Notes: generated from the sequence alone by a model not told the origin. DNA of 64,000 nt from PALSA-505 sp036495485 (GCA_036495485.1 DASXMU010000193.1:1-64000); one strand, 5' to 3'; positions 49,776 to 59,242 are shown, counted from the first letter of the stretch. Translations and numbers: made by a program.

Positions 49776-49810
49776 TTGATCCCTTGTTACCGGATGGGTA
49801 AACGCTTTAC
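49776..49810 (+). promoter_or_regulatory. Promoter with LacI-type operator upstream of the sugar ABC operon
   Basis: TTGATC (49776-49781) is followed after 17 bp by TAAACG (49799-49804). The palindrome GTAAACGCTTTAC (49798-49810), with the central CG typical of LacI/CcpA-like operators, covers the -10 box. Repression relieved by a sugar is therefore likely. The regulator gene is not in the window. Confidence 0.55.
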
Positions 49811-49869
49811 GGTTGCAGGAACGGCGCAGTGATGCGGGTGCGTAGACGCACCGCTCCGTGGGAGGCACC

Positions 49870-51207
49870 ATGATCGTTATGCATGATCATCAGGCCAGAT
49901 CACCCCGGCGCGCCCAGCCGCGGATCCTCGGGCGGTCGGCCCGGGGCCGTCTCATCACCGGGATGGTCGTCTGCACACTGGGCTCCTCGATGCTGGCGGC
50001 CTGCGGCAGCAGCGGCGGCGGCTCGGGAAGCGGCCCGGTGACGCTGAACTTCTATGACGCCCCGGACACCTCGGGCGCTACCCAGAAGGTGGTCAACGAC
50101 TGCAGCGCGCAGGGCCACGGGAAATACACGATCTCCTATCAGCAACTGTCAACCTCGTCGGACCTGCAGCGGCAGCAGATGGCCCGGCGGCTGGCAGCCC
50201 GCGACAACTCTATCGACATCCTGGGTCTCGACGTGACCTGGGAGGCCGAGTTCGCCGAGGCCGGCTGGATCGCGCCATGGGCCGGCGTGTTCAAGCAGGA
50301 GGCCGAGACCGGAACGCTGAAACCGGCGCTGGATACCGCGATCTGGCACAACCAGCTCGTCGCGGTCCCGGACAACAGCAACACCCAGTTGCTCTGGTAC
50401 CGCTCTGACCTGGTCAAGACCCCACCGACGACCTGGGCGCAGATGTTCGCCGACTCGGCCCAGCTGGCCAAGGAGGGCAAGCCGCATCTGATCGAGATCC
50501 AGGGCGCGCAGTACGAGGGCATCACCGTCTGGTTCAACACGCTTCTGACCAGCGCGGGCGGCAGCGTGCTGAACGGCAGCGACACCAAGGCAACGCTCGG
50601 CGCGCCCGCCGTCAAGGCGCTGTCCATCATGCATCAGCTCGCCACCTCGAACGCGGCCGACCCCTCGCTGGATGTCCAGGAGGAGAACGACAACCGGCTG
50701 GCGATGGAGGCCGGCACGGCGGCGTTCGAGCTGAACTACCCATTCGTCTATCCGGCCATGAAGTCGGACAACCCAACGCTGTTCAAGAGCTTCAAGTGGG
50801 CGCCCTACCCGGAAGTCATCCCGGGCAAGCCGGCCAGCGTGACGATCGGCGGCACGGATCTCGCGGTCAGCTCGTACTCGCTGCACAAGAGCCTCGCCTT
50901 CCAGGCGGCGCTGTGCCTGCGGGACAAGGCCAGCCAGTTGATCAGCGCCACGGTCGGCGGCCTGCCCCCGACGCTGGCCAGCCTGTACAGCGATCCGGCG
51001 ATGTTCTCCGCCTACCCGTTCCACGCCGACACCGAGCGCGCTCTGGCGACGGCGAGCGTCCGGCCGAAGACGCCCGAGTACCAGATCGTGTCCATTGCCA
51101 TCTCGCACCTGGTGTCGCCGCCTGGCAGCATCAACCCGGCGAGCACCGAGAAGAGCATGGTCAGCCAGGTCAACAACGCCCTGCAGGAGAAGGGACTGGT
51201 CCCGTGA
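49870..51207 (+). CDS. Sugar ABC transporter substrate-binding lipoprotein (LpqY-like)
   Basis: A 445-residue lipoprotein. The N-terminus has Arg residues, a hydrophobic run and the lipobox LAACG, placing the acylated Cys near residue 44. The mature part is a type I/MalE-like solute-binding fold (VTLNFYDAPDTSGATQKVVN, SIDILGLDVTWEAEFAEAGW, VPDNSNTQLLWYRSDLV), closest by eye to LpqY, the trehalose receptor. GGGAGG precedes the ATG at 49870. First gene of a four-gene importer. Trehalose is the best guess for the ligand but is not proven. Confidence 0.85.
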   Translation: MIVMHDHQARSPRRAQPRILGRSARGRLITGMVVCTLGSSMLAACGSSGGGSGSGPVTLNFYDAPDTSGATQKVVNDCSAQGHGKYTISYQQLSTSSDLQRQQMARRLAARDNSIDILGLDVTWEAEFAEAGWIAPWAGVFKQEAETGTLKPALDTAIWHNQLVAVPDNSNTQLLWYRSDLVKTPPTTWAQMFADSAQLAKEGKPHLIEIQGAQYEGITVWFNTLLTSAGGSVLNGSDTKATLGAPAVKALSIMHQLATSNAADPSLDVQEENDNRLAMEAGTAAFELNYPFVYPAMKSDNPTLFKSFKWAPYPEVIPGKPASVTIGGTDLAVSSYSLHKSLAFQAALCLRDKASQLISATVGGLPPTLASLYSDPAMFSAYPFHADTERALATASVRPKTPEYQIVSIAISHLVSPPGSINPASTEKSMVSQVNNALQEKGLVP

Positions 51208-51256
51208 GCAGCCACTGCGCAGGCCGCGGCCTGGCCGCGAGGAAAGGGAGGGGCCG

Positions 51257-52207
51257 ATGAGCACCAGTACCCAGACGACCGCCGTCGGTGCATCGCCCGG
51301 GGCGTCGGGGAAGGGCCGCCGGCAACTGTCGGAGGGCGCCAGGGCCGAGCGCAGGCTCGGCTGGCTGCTGTGCGCCCCCGCGGTCATCGTCATGCTCGCC
51401 GTCACCGGCTACCCGATCATCTACGCCATCTACCTGTCGCTGGAGAAGTACAACCTGGCCCTGCCGAACGCGGTCAAGTTCGTCGGGCTCAGCAACTACG
51501 GCGCGGTGCTCTCCTCCCCGTACTGGTGGCATGCGCTGGTGGTGACGCTGATCATCATGGTCGTCTCGGTGGTCATCGAACTCGTGCTCGGCATGCTGCT
51601 GGCGCTGCTCATGCACCGGACACCGTTCGGCCGGGGCAGCGTCCGCACCGCCGCGCTCATCCCATACGGGATCGTGACCGTGGCCGCCGCCTACAGCTGG
51701 GACTACGCCTGGACCCCGAGCACCGGCTACCTGTCCTCGGCCTTCGGCAACAGCGCTCCGCTGACCTCCACGGTCCCGGCGGTCGCGGTCATCATCCTGG
51801 CCGAGGTGTGGAAGACCACACCGTTCATGGCACTGCTGCTGCTGGCCGGGCTCTCGCTGGTGCCCGAGGACCTGCAGAAGGCAGCCAAGATGGACGGGGC
51901 GTCCGCCTGGCAGCGGTTCATGAAGATCACGGTTCCACTGATGAAACCGGCCATCCTGGTCGCGCTGCTGTTCCGCAGCCTGGACGCCTTCCGGATCTTC
52001 GACAACATCTGGATCCTGACCCAGGGCAGTAACGGCACTGGGTCGGTGTCCATCCTCGGCTACGACAACCTGTTCAACGCGCTGAACCTGGGTATCGGGT
52101 CGGCGATCTCGGTGCTTATCTTCATCTGCGTGGCGATCATCGCGGTGCTGTTCATCATCGGCTTCGGCGCGGCGGCACCCGGTTCGAACCTGGAGGGGAG
52201 CCGTTAA
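51257..52207 (+). CDS. Sugar ABC transporter permease (SugA-like)
   Basis: A 316-residue permease with six transmembrane segments, preceded by a hydrophilic 35-residue lead. The cytoplasmic coupling loop EDLQKAAKMDGASAWQRFMK is the EAA motif that contacts the ATPase. The start lies after GAGGAAAGGGAGG. Its stop codon overlaps the next start (TAATG at 52205-52209), giving strict coupling. Partner of the permease at 52207 and the ATPase at 53071. Confidence 0.9.
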   Translation: MSTSTQTTAVGASPGASGKGRRQLSEGARAERRLGWLLCAPAVIVMLAVTGYPIIYAIYLSLEKYNLALPNAVKFVGLSNYGAVLSSPYWWHALVVTLIIMVVSVVIELVLGMLLALLMHRTPFGRGSVRTAALIPYGIVTVAAAYSWDYAWTPSTGYLSSAFGNSAPLTSTVPAVAVIILAEVWKTTPFMALLLLAGLSLVPEDLQKAAKMDGASAWQRFMKITVPLMKPAILVALLFRSLDAFRIFDNIWILTQGSNGTGSVSILGYDNLFNALNLGIGSAISVLIFICVAIIAVLFIIGFGAAAPGSNLEGSR

Positions 52208-53046
52208 TGGCCGCCATTGCCACTACCACCAGGCAGAAATTCGGCTGGGGCACGGCGAACCTGGTCGCCGTGGCGCTGGCGATCATCCCGGTCCTGTGGA
52301 TCGCCTCGCTGTCGTTCAAGACCCCCGGGTCGATCACCGACCCCAGCTTCTGGCCGGCCCAGTGGACCTTGGGCAACTACCGCGGAATCCTCACCACGTC
52401 CCAGTTCATCGAGCCGCTGCTCAACTCGATCGGCATCGGCCTGATCGCCACGTTCATCGCCGTGCTGCTGGCCTCGCTGGCCGCCTACGCGGTGGCCAGG
52501 CTGGCCTTCCCCGGCAAGGGCCTGCTGATCGGGGTCGCGCTGCTGATCGCGATGTTCCCGCAGATCTCGCTGGTCATCCCGATCTTCAACATCGAGCGGG
52601 CACTCTACCTGTTCAATTCCTGGCCCGGGCTGATCATTCCTTACGTCGCCTTCGGCCTGCCGATGGGCATCTACATCCTCTCGGCGTTCTTCCGCGAGAT
52701 CCCCTGGGAACTCGAGAAGGCGGCGAAGATGGACGGGGCCACGCCGTACCAGGCATTCACGAAGGTGATCGCCCCGCTGGCGGCGCCCGGCATGGTCACC
52801 ACCGCGATCCTGGTGTTCCTGTACGCATGGAACGAGTTCCTGTTCGCTTTCTCGCTGACCTCGACGCTCAGCTCCAGGACCGCGCCGGCCGCGCTGGCGT
52901 TCTTCAGCGGCAGCTCGCAGTTCACCACGCCGACCGGCCCCATCTCGGCCGCGGCCGTCGTCATCACGATTCCGATCATCATCTTCGTGCTGTTCTTCCA
53001 GCGCCGGATCGTCGCCGGGCTCACCTCCGGCGCGGTCAAGGGCTAG
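52207..53046 (+). CDS. Sugar ABC transporter permease (SugB-like)
   Basis: A 279-residue MalG-type permease with six transmembrane helices, the EAA loop WELEKAAKMDGATPYQAFTK near 175-195, and the C-terminal FFQRRIVAGLTSGAVKG typical of this subfamily. It starts within the stop codon of the first permease gene. The two permeases form the heterodimeric membrane channel. Confidence 0.92.
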   Translation: MAAIATTTRQKFGWGTANLVAVALAIIPVLWIASLSFKTPGSITDPSFWPAQWTLGNYRGILTTSQFIEPLLNSIGIGLIATFIAVLLASLAAYAVARLAFPGKGLLIGVALLIAMFPQISLVIPIFNIERALYLFNSWPGLIIPYVAFGLPMGIYILSAFFREIPWELEKAAKMDGATPYQAFTKVIAPLAAPGMVTTAILVFLYAWNEFLFAFSLTSTLSSRTAPAALAFFSGSSQFTTPTGPISAAAVVITIPIIIFVLFFQRRIVAGLTSGAVKG

Positions 53047-53070
53047 CAGCGGGATCCAAGGGAGAGATCA

Positions 53071-54360
53071 GTGGCTGACATCGTTCTGGATCAGGTCACA
53101 AAGCGGTTCCCCGACGGGGCGCTGGCGGTCGACAAGATGGACCTGACCATCGCCGATGGAGAGTTTGTCATCCTGGTCGGGCCGTCCGGCTGCGGGAAGT
53201 CGACCACGCTCAACATGATCGCGGGCCTGGAGGACATCAGCGCGGGCGAGCTGCGGATCGGCGGCAAGGTCGTCAACGACAAGGCGCCGAAGGACCGTGA
53301 CATCGCCATGGTCTTCCAGAGCTACGCCCTGTACCCGCACATGACCGTGCGGGAGAACATGGGCTTCGCGCTGAAGCTGGCCAAGACGCCCAAGAGCGTC
53401 ATCGACGAGAAGGTCAACGAGGCGGCCCAGATCCTGGATCTGACCCAGCACCTGGACCGCAAGCCGGCCAACCTGTCCGGTGGCCAGCGGCAGCGGGTGG
53501 CGATGGGCCGGGCGATCGTCCGCGACCCGGCCGCGTTCCTGATGGACGAGCCGCTGTCCAACCTGGACGCCAAGCTGCGCGTGCAGATGCGCACCGAGGT
53601 GTCCAGGATCCAGCGCAGGCTGGGCACCACCATGGTCTACGTGACCCACGACCAGACCGAGGCGATGACCCTCGGCGACCGGGTCGCGGTCATGCGGACC
53701 GGCCTGCTGCAGCAGGTGGCGTCCCCGCAGGAGCTCTACGACCGGCCGGTCAACCTGTTCGTGGCCGGCTTCATCGGCTCGCCGGCGATGAACTTCATGG
53801 CCGGCACGATCGAGTCCGATGGCCTGCGCACCTCGATCGGGCTCATCCCGGTGTCCGGCGAGGTCCGCCAGGCGCTGGAGCGGTCCAACGTGGGCCGCGA
53901 GATCATCGTGGGCATCCGGCCGGAGAACTTCGAGGACGTCGCGCTGGTGTCCGCCGACATCCTGCCGAACGGGATCACCTTCCAGGCCACCGTCGACGTC
54001 GTCGAGTCCCTGGGCGCGGAGAAGTACGTCTACTTCAGCCGCGAGCTCGGCCAGGCGGTGAACGTGGCCGAACTGGAGGAGCTGGCCAGGGACTCCGGCC
54101 GGGCCGACACCGGCTCGACCACCGAGACCGTGGTCGCCAGGATCGATCCCGCCACCCGGATCACCGAGGGAGAGACCGCCCAGATGTGGGCCGACGTGCG
54201 CGCGGTGCACGTGTTCGACCCGGGCACCGGCCTGAACCTCACCCTGGGCGGTGGCGCCCCCGGTGCCCCGGCCGCCCCGGCCGGCGGCGGCGCGGCCGAG
54301 CCGGCCGCCCCGGCGTCCGAGCAGACCACCGGGGCGGAGGCCGACGCCGACTCGATCTGA
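53071..54360 (+). CDS. Sugar ABC transporter ATPase (SugC/MsmK-like)
   Basis: A 429-residue MalK-family ATPase that energises the importer. Walker A GPSGCGKST near 36-44, Q-loop VFQSYALYPHMTV, signature LSGGQRQRVAMGRAIVRDP, Walker B AFLMDEPLSNLD and the switch His in VTHDQTEAM are intact. The C-terminal TOBE regulatory domain covers 240-400 and is followed by an Ala/Pro/Gly tail of about 35 residues. GTG start, GGGAGAG upstream. Confidence 0.95.
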   Translation: MADIVLDQVTKRFPDGALAVDKMDLTIADGEFVILVGPSGCGKSTTLNMIAGLEDISAGELRIGGKVVNDKAPKDRDIAMVFQSYALYPHMTVRENMGFALKLAKTPKSVIDEKVNEAAQILDLTQHLDRKPANLSGGQRQRVAMGRAIVRDPAAFLMDEPLSNLDAKLRVQMRTEVSRIQRRLGTTMVYVTHDQTEAMTLGDRVAVMRTGLLQQVASPQELYDRPVNLFVAGFIGSPAMNFMAGTIESDGLRTSIGLIPVSGEVRQALERSNVGREIIVGIRPENFEDVALVSADILPNGITFQATVDVVESLGAEKYVYFSRELGQAVNVAELEELARDSGRADTGSTTETVVARIDPATRITEGETAQMWADVRAVHVFDPGTGLNLTLGGGAPGAPAAPAGGGAAEPAAPASEQTTGAEADADSI

Positions 54361-54444
54361 CACCACAGCCAGCCGGCCGGATCGCTGCACCGCGCGTTTG
54401 ACGCGACTTTCGCATAGACGAACTGCAGCGGACCGGCCGGCTGA

Positions 54445-55347
54445 CTATCTGGCGGGCCAGCGGGATGGCCGGAGCCGCCGCCGCAGTTCCTCGATGACCT
54501 CATCGTTCCATTCGTGCGTGCGCATCAGCCGGTAGCGCTCCCTGGCGATGCACAGGTAGGCGTCGGCGTCGGTGCCCGAGCCGATCAGGTCGGCGGTCCG
54601 CAGCATGCGCACGACTGGCACGTACTCGTCGGCGAACCAGCGCCGGGCGACCTCGGCCCGGTCCATGAACTTGTGCTCGTGATGGCTCAGCCTGAAACCC
54701 CAGGCCTCGACCGCCTCGCCCAGCTCCGCATAGGACCAGGGATCGCTGAACGTGATCTTGCTGTAGGCCTGCGCGGACAGCGGCACCCGGGAGCGGAACA
54801 TCAGCTCGTAGCTCTTGAACAGCAGGTCGCTGCGGCGCCTGATGCCCCGGGACGGCACCTTCGTCAGCACCTCGGTCACGTAGGCATCGATCGTCTTCTG
54901 CCCGGTGGCCAGGGCGATCGACACCCGGTGATGCCCGTCGGAGACGAAGTGCAGGTCACCGATCCGGTACACGTCGATGGGCGGGATCGGCTCGCCCCGG
55001 CGCTGGGCCAGCGCCAGCCGCTCCCACCGCTCCCGCACCCGGCTCGAGGTGGGCCGGAAGCGCCGGTCGAAATCGCGGGTGGAGTCCATCGTGCCCACGA
55101 TCGAGTCGAGCCGGATGGTCTGCAGCCCCAGCGACCGCTCGCCCGTCCTGCCCAGCGCGGCGACCACCTCGTCGAACGGCAGGATCAGGTTGACGTCGTC
55201 CGGCTCGCGCCGCAGCCGCTGCCCCAGCCGGGCCAGCACCTGCCGGCGGCGGGCACGCAGAAAGTCGTTCTCGACATCGGCCCGGGGGAACCCGGTATCA
55301 GCGGGCACGGCGCCGCCCAGTCCTGCGCTCGGCGCCGCTGTGGCCAC
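54445..55347 (-). CDS. ParB-like nuclease-domain protein
   Basis: A 300-residue protein with a ParB/Srx-type fold. QTIRLDSIVGTMDSTRDFDRR leads to IPPIDVYRIGDLHFVSDGHH, where DGHHR is the conserved catalytic/nucleotide-binding motif. The C-terminal half (SYELMFRSRVPLSAQAYSKI, SDPWSYAELGEAVEAWGF) is characteristic of a stand-alone family of ParB-like proteins, not chromosome-partition ParB. It starts 50 bp inside the end of the upstream phosphoesterase gene, an unusually long overlap; a later GTG at 55308 is possible. Function unknown. Confidence 0.7.
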   Translation of the reverse strand: MATAAPSAGLGGAVPADTGFPRADVENDFLRARRRQVLARLGQRLRREPDDVNLILPFDEVVAALGRTGERSLGLQTIRLDSIVGTMDSTRDFDRRFRPTSSRVRERWERLALAQRRGEPIPPIDVYRIGDLHFVSDGHHRVSIALATGQKTIDAYVTEVLTKVPSRGIRRRSDLLFKSYELMFRSRVPLSAQAYSKITFSDPWSYAELGEAVEAWGFRLSHHEHKFMDRAEVARRWFADEYVPVVRMLRTADLIGSGTDADAYLCIARERYRLMRTHEWNDEVIEELRRRLRPSRWPAR

Positions 55348-56017
55348 TCAGCCAGTCCCCCACCGCCCCGGTCACCGGATCGACGGTCAGCAGTTGCCAC
55401 CCCGTGACATTCCGCACGACCGTGTCTCCCATCCGGTTCTCCCGCCCACCCGGCGCCTCTGGATCCACGTGCCCATGCAGCAGCATGCCGGGCCGCAGGC
55501 GTTTGACCAGCCCATGCAGCGCGGTGAACCCCCAATGCGGCGGGTCGGCCCCATCCCCCACCCCGCGCGGCGGCGCATGCGTGAGGAGCACGTCCACCCG
55601 CTGGCGGCGCACCATCGCGCGAACGGCCAGCCGCCGCGCCCGGCGCGCCTGCTGCCGGTCGCTGTACTGGTTGGGCCCCTCGCCATACCGCCGGCACCCA
55701 CCCAGCCCGGCCACCCGCAGCCCGGCCACCTCCACGATCGCCCCATCCGCACAGATCGCCCCGTCCGGCCAGGGCTGCTGCACCGGCATCCCGGCCCGCA
55801 GCGTGAGCCCAGCCCGCGAGATCCGGTACCCCGACAGGTCAGGATCGTGGTTCCCCGGCACGAACACCAGAGGCGCGTCCAGCGCGTTCATCAGCCGCCC
55901 AAGATACTCAAAGGGCAGGTCGCCGCACCCCACGATCAGCTCGGCCCCCCGGGCCAGATGTGCATCGGCCCACAGGGCGTCCTCGACAACGTCTGAAACG
56001 GCCAGCACCCGGACCAC
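55298..56017 (-). CDS. Metallophosphoesterase
   Basis: A 239-residue calcineurin-like phosphoesterase. Metal ligands appear in VLAVSDVVEDAL (the usual DxH is degenerate, with Val-Glu in place of the His), ELIVGCGDLPFEYL, FVPGNHDPDL, LLTHAPPRGVGD and MLLHGHVDPE. Most motifs are standard; the altered first motif may lower or alter activity. The short Arg-rich C-terminus overlaps the ParB-like gene. Substrate unknown. Confidence 0.85.
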   Translation of the reverse strand: MVRVLAVSDVVEDALWADAHLARGAELIVGCGDLPFEYLGRLMNALDAPLVFVPGNHDPDLSGYRISRAGLTLRAGMPVQQPWPDGAICADGAIVEVAGLRVAGLGGCRRYGEGPNQYSDRQQARRARRLAVRAMVRRQRVDVLLTHAPPRGVGDGADPPHWGFTALHGLVKRLRPGMLLHGHVDPEAPGGRENRMGDTVVRNVTGWQLLTVDPVTGAVGDWLSGHSGAERRTGRRRAR

Positions 56018-56037
56018 AACCCCGATGGTACGCCGGG

Positions 56038-56421
56038 TCAGCGAGCGGCCTTCTCTCTGACCTCCAGGCCGCGCTCCCGCAGCGCCGCCTCCACCCGGTA
56101 GATCTCGGCCTGCGGCACGTGTTCCCCGGACGGCGGCGGACTGACATCCAGCCGCTGGCAGGCCGTCACCAGCGTGTCCAGATAGGCCCCCCGCAACGCC
56201 CGCAGCCTGAGCCCCTTCGCCGGCAGGTCCGTCCGCGTCTCAACCGCCTCAAGCTCCGCCCGCAACCGCCGCAGATCCGCCCCGAGCCGCTCGAGCGGCT
56301 CCGGCTCCGGCATCCGGTAACTCCGCTCAGCCAGCCAGCGAATGCCCTTTCCAGCCCAGATGAGCGCGAACCCAGCCGCCGTCGGCAGCAGGCAGGCGAC
56401 GATCAGCAAGAACACCGGCAC
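56038..56421 (-). CDS. Small membrane-anchored coiled-coil protein
   Basis: A 127-residue protein with one N-terminal transmembrane helix (VFLLIVACLLPTAAGFALIW) followed by a charged helical region with leucine spacing (EPLERLGADLRRLRAELEAV) and a soluble end. I start it at GTG 56421 because the TM helix then sits at the very N-terminus; the open frame extends to 56505. No family assigned. The 56422-56640 interval to the divergent glucosidase holds no other gene. Confidence 0.6.
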   Translation of the reverse strand: MPVFLLIVACLLPTAAGFALIWAGKGIRWLAERSYRMPEPEPLERLGADLRRLRAELEAVETRTDLPAKGLRLRALRGAYLDTLVTACQRLDVSPPPSGEHVPQAEIYRVEAALRERGLEVREKAAR

Positions 56422-56640
56422 AAACCCAGTGTCCGCCTGCCGTCCATAGCGTCGCAAGCATGACCCGCACGACACGCGTGCAGTGCCGGGACCATCTGCT
56501 TGCACAGCCGGTGTTCGGCGGCGGCCGACCCGCCGGATGGGCGAGTGGGTGGCCCGGTGCCCTCTGGTATTCCTGCGACCAGGGTGCGGCTAAAGTTCTT
56601 GAGCCGCAATCGGTGGGGCGAATGGAGGTCAGCGGAGCGG

Positions 56641-58212
56641 ATGGATACGCCAGGTGCGCAGTCGCGGTGGTGGCATGGGGCCACGCTGTACCAGGTCTAC
56701 GTGCGGTCCCTGCAGGACACCAATGGCGACGGGTACGGAGATCTGCCCGGGGTGATCGCGCGGCTGGAGTACCTGGACTGGCTGGGGGTGGACGGGATCT
56801 GGCTGTCGCCGACGATGCCGTCGCCCGATCATGACTGGGGCTATGACGTCTCGGACTACCTGAGCGTTCACCCGGAGCTTGGCACGCTGGCGGATCTGGA
56901 CACGCTGATCGCCGAGGCCGGGCGGCTGGGGATGCACGTGCTGCTGGACCTGGTGCCCAACCACACCAGCAGCGCTCACCCGTGGTTCGCCGAGGCTGTC
57001 GGCGGCCCGCAGGCGCCGCACCGGGACTACTACGTGTGGGCGGATCCGGCGCCGGGCGGTGGGCCGCCGAACAACTGGCTGGATGCGACCGGAGCCACAG
57101 CCTGGGCGTTCGATGAGCGTAGCGGGCAGTATTACCTGCATAACTACCTGCCGAGTCAGCCGGATCTGAACTGGTGGGAACCGGCCGTGCATGAGGAGTT
57201 CCGCCGGATCGTGCGGTTCTGGTTCGATCGCGGCGTCGCCGGGTTCAGGATCGATGTAGCGCAGGGGCTGTACAAGGACGCCGAGTTGCGCGACGACCCA
57301 CCGTCGGGGGAGTCCGGCCGGCTGAACGGGCGCTGGGGGCTGGCCAAGGAGTACAGCGCGAACCGGCCGGAGTCGCACGGCGTCTTCAGGGACTGGCGGT
57401 CGATCGCGGAGAGCTACACGCCGCCGAAGCTGCTGCTGGGCGAGACCTGGGGACCCGACCTCAGCGCGATGGCGGGTTTCCACGGCAACGGCGACGAGCT
57501 GCAGCTCACCTTCAACTTCCCGTTCGTGTTCGCGCCGTTCACCGCCGACGGGCTGGCCGATGTGGTGGCCGGGACGCTGGCGAAGCTGCCGGCCGGGGAA
57601 TGCCCGGTCTGGACCGCCTCCAACCACGACGTGAGCCGGTTCCCCACCCGCTGGTGCGACGGCGACCCGCGTAAGGCACGGCTCGCGCTGATGGTGCTGG
57701 CCACGCTGCCCGGCACGTTCGTGCTCTACTACGGCGACGAGATCGCGATGGTGGACACCGACGTCCCGCCCGGGCTGCGCCGCGATCCGATGACTCCCGG
57801 CGGCCTGGCCCGAGAGGGCCGCGACCGGGCCAGAACCCCCATGCCCTGGGACTCCTCCCCGCTCGGCGGCTTCACCGGCGACGGCGTCAAGCCCTGGCTC
57901 CCCCTAGGCGAGCACACCAGCCGCAACATCCAGACCGAACGGGTCGACCCAGCCTCGACGCTGCGCTTCTGCCGCGACCTGCTGGCCCTGCGCCGCACCG
58001 AGTTCGCCGGCCAGATGGCCAGCTACGAACGTCTGCCCAGCCCGCCCGGCACCTGGATCTACCAGTCGGGCGCCCTGACCGTCGCCGCCAGCTTCACCGA
58101 CGACCCGGTGCCGCTGCCTGGCCCGCTGGGCGAGGTACTGATCGCCACCACCAGCCAGCCAGACCCGGCCGTGCTGCCGCCCTGGGCCGGGGTGATCGCC
58201 CGCCTGATCTGA
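56641..58212 (+). CDS. GH13 alpha-glucosidase / trehalose- or oligo-glucosidase family
   Basis: A 523-residue glycoside hydrolase of family 13. Conserved regions are visible: DLVPNHTSSAHPWF near 105-118, GFRIDVAQG (nucleophile Asp) near 205, LLGETWG (acid/base Glu) near 270, and TASNHDVSRF (transition-state Asp) near 330. It is cytoplasmic with no signal peptide. It hydrolyses alpha-glucosidic bonds of oligosaccharides and could act on sugar brought in by the LpqY-like importer 2 kb away, though that link is inferred. I chose ATG 56641, where the GH13 N-terminus (WWHGATLYQVYVRS) begins. Confidence 0.9.
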   Translation: MDTPGAQSRWWHGATLYQVYVRSLQDTNGDGYGDLPGVIARLEYLDWLGVDGIWLSPTMPSPDHDWGYDVSDYLSVHPELGTLADLDTLIAEAGRLGMHVLLDLVPNHTSSAHPWFAEAVGGPQAPHRDYYVWADPAPGGGPPNNWLDATGATAWAFDERSGQYYLHNYLPSQPDLNWWEPAVHEEFRRIVRFWFDRGVAGFRIDVAQGLYKDAELRDDPPSGESGRLNGRWGLAKEYSANRPESHGVFRDWRSIAESYTPPKLLLGETWGPDLSAMAGFHGNGDELQLTFNFPFVFAPFTADGLADVVAGTLAKLPAGECPVWTASNHDVSRFPTRWCDGDPRKARLALMVLATLPGTFVLYYGDEIAMVDTDVPPGLRRDPMTPGGLAREGRDRARTPMPWDSSPLGGFTGDGVKPWLPLGEHTSRNIQTERVDPASTLRFCRDLLALRRTEFAGQMASYERLPSPPGTWIYQSGALTVAASFTDDPVPLPGPLGEVLIATTSQPDPAVLPPWAGVIARLI

Positions 58213-58252
58213 CTCACCCGACACCAGTCAGCCAAACCCCGCCGGGCCCGAA

Positions 58253-59134
58253 TCACTCGACGATCTTGGAAATCGGGATTTCCAGGATGTCCCTGGCGCC
58301 AGCCGCCTTCAGCGCCGGGATCAGGGTATTGACCCCCGCCTTGGGCACGACGGTCTCGACCGCGTTCATCTCGCTGCTGGCCAGCGCGGTGATCGTGGGC
58401 GACGACATGGCCGGCAGCATCTCGGTCACCGCGCGCAGCCGGTCCGCCGGAACATTGAGCTTGAGCAAGACGTTGCCCCGGGCCTTGATCGCCCCGCGCA
58501 GCAGCAGGGCAAGGTCCTCCATGGCCCCCCGCTTACCCGCGTCCCCGTAAGCCTGGCGGTTGGCCACCAGCTCGGTATAGCTGGTGATCACCGTGTCCAG
58601 GATCCGCAGTCCGTTCCGCCGCAGCGAGGATCCGGTCTCGGTGAGGTCCACGATCGCGTCCACGATGTCTGGAACCTTGGCCTCGGTAGCCCCATAGGAC
58701 GGCACCACCATCGCCTTGACCCCGTGCGCGTCAAGGAAGCGCCTGGTCAGCGACGGAAACTCGGTCGAGATCCGGACGCCGTCCGGCAGATCATCCACCG
58801 ACTGCCAGGGTGCCCTCTCCGGGACCGCCAGCACCACCTGCACCGGCCGCGAGGTCGCCTTCGAGTACTGCAGCTCGCCGAGCGAAACCACATCCGCCTC
58901 TGTCTCGCTGATCCAGTCCCGTCCCGTGATCCCCAGATCGAACAACCCCTGCTCCAGGTATGACGGAATCTCCTGCGGCCGCAGAAACCGCACCTTGTCG
59001 ATCCTCGGGTCATCGATCGACGCGTGATAATCCCGGTCCGACGACCGCCGCACGGTCAGATCGGCCGCATCGAGCAAATCCAGCGTCGCCCGCTCCAGCG
59101 ACCCCTTGGGCAGAACAACAGAAAGCAAGATCAA
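58253..59134 (-). CDS. hisG: ATP phosphoribosyltransferase (long form)
   Basis: Catalyses the first, feedback-inhibited step of histidine synthesis. The 293-residue protein has VVLPKGSLERATLDLLDAAD, IPSYLEQGLFDLGITGRDWI and DIVDAIVDLTETGSSLRRNG, plus the C-terminal ACT-like regulatory domain (KLNVPADRLRAVTEMLPAMS). It starts at a TTG (59134, or 59128 in better register with AAAGGA). The expected hisE is absent: the gap to ribH contains only an inverted repeat (59165-59224). Confidence 0.93.
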   Translation of the reverse strand: MILLSVVLPKGSLERATLDLLDAADLTVRRSSDRDYHASIDDPRIDKVRFLRPQEIPSYLEQGLFDLGITGRDWISETEADVVSLGELQYSKATSRPVQVVLAVPERAPWQSVDDLPDGVRISTEFPSLTRRFLDAHGVKAMVVPSYGATEAKVPDIVDAIVDLTETGSSLRRNGLRILDTVITSYTELVANRQAYGDAGKRGAMEDLALLLRGAIKARGNVLLKLNVPADRLRAVTEMLPAMSSPTITALASSEMNAVETVVPKAGVNTLIPALKAAGARDILEIPISKIVE

Positions 59135-59164
59135 GATCCTTTCCTACCGGACAACCAACCCGGA

Positions 59165-59224
59165 AACCCGGTCGATGTGACACTGACCGGCACCTATGCC
59201 CAGCAATGTCACATCGACCGGGTT
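59165..59224 (-). terminator. Perfect 18-bp inverted repeat between ribH and hisG
   Basis: AACCCGGTCGATGTGACA (59165-59182) pairs perfectly with TGTCACATCGACCGGGTT (59207-59224) across a 24-nt loop. It lies where hisE is commonly found in related genomes. It may separate FMN-controlled rib transcription from hisG, or be an operator. Confidence 0.75.
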
Positions 59225-59242
59225 AGGGACGGGACCGGTGGG

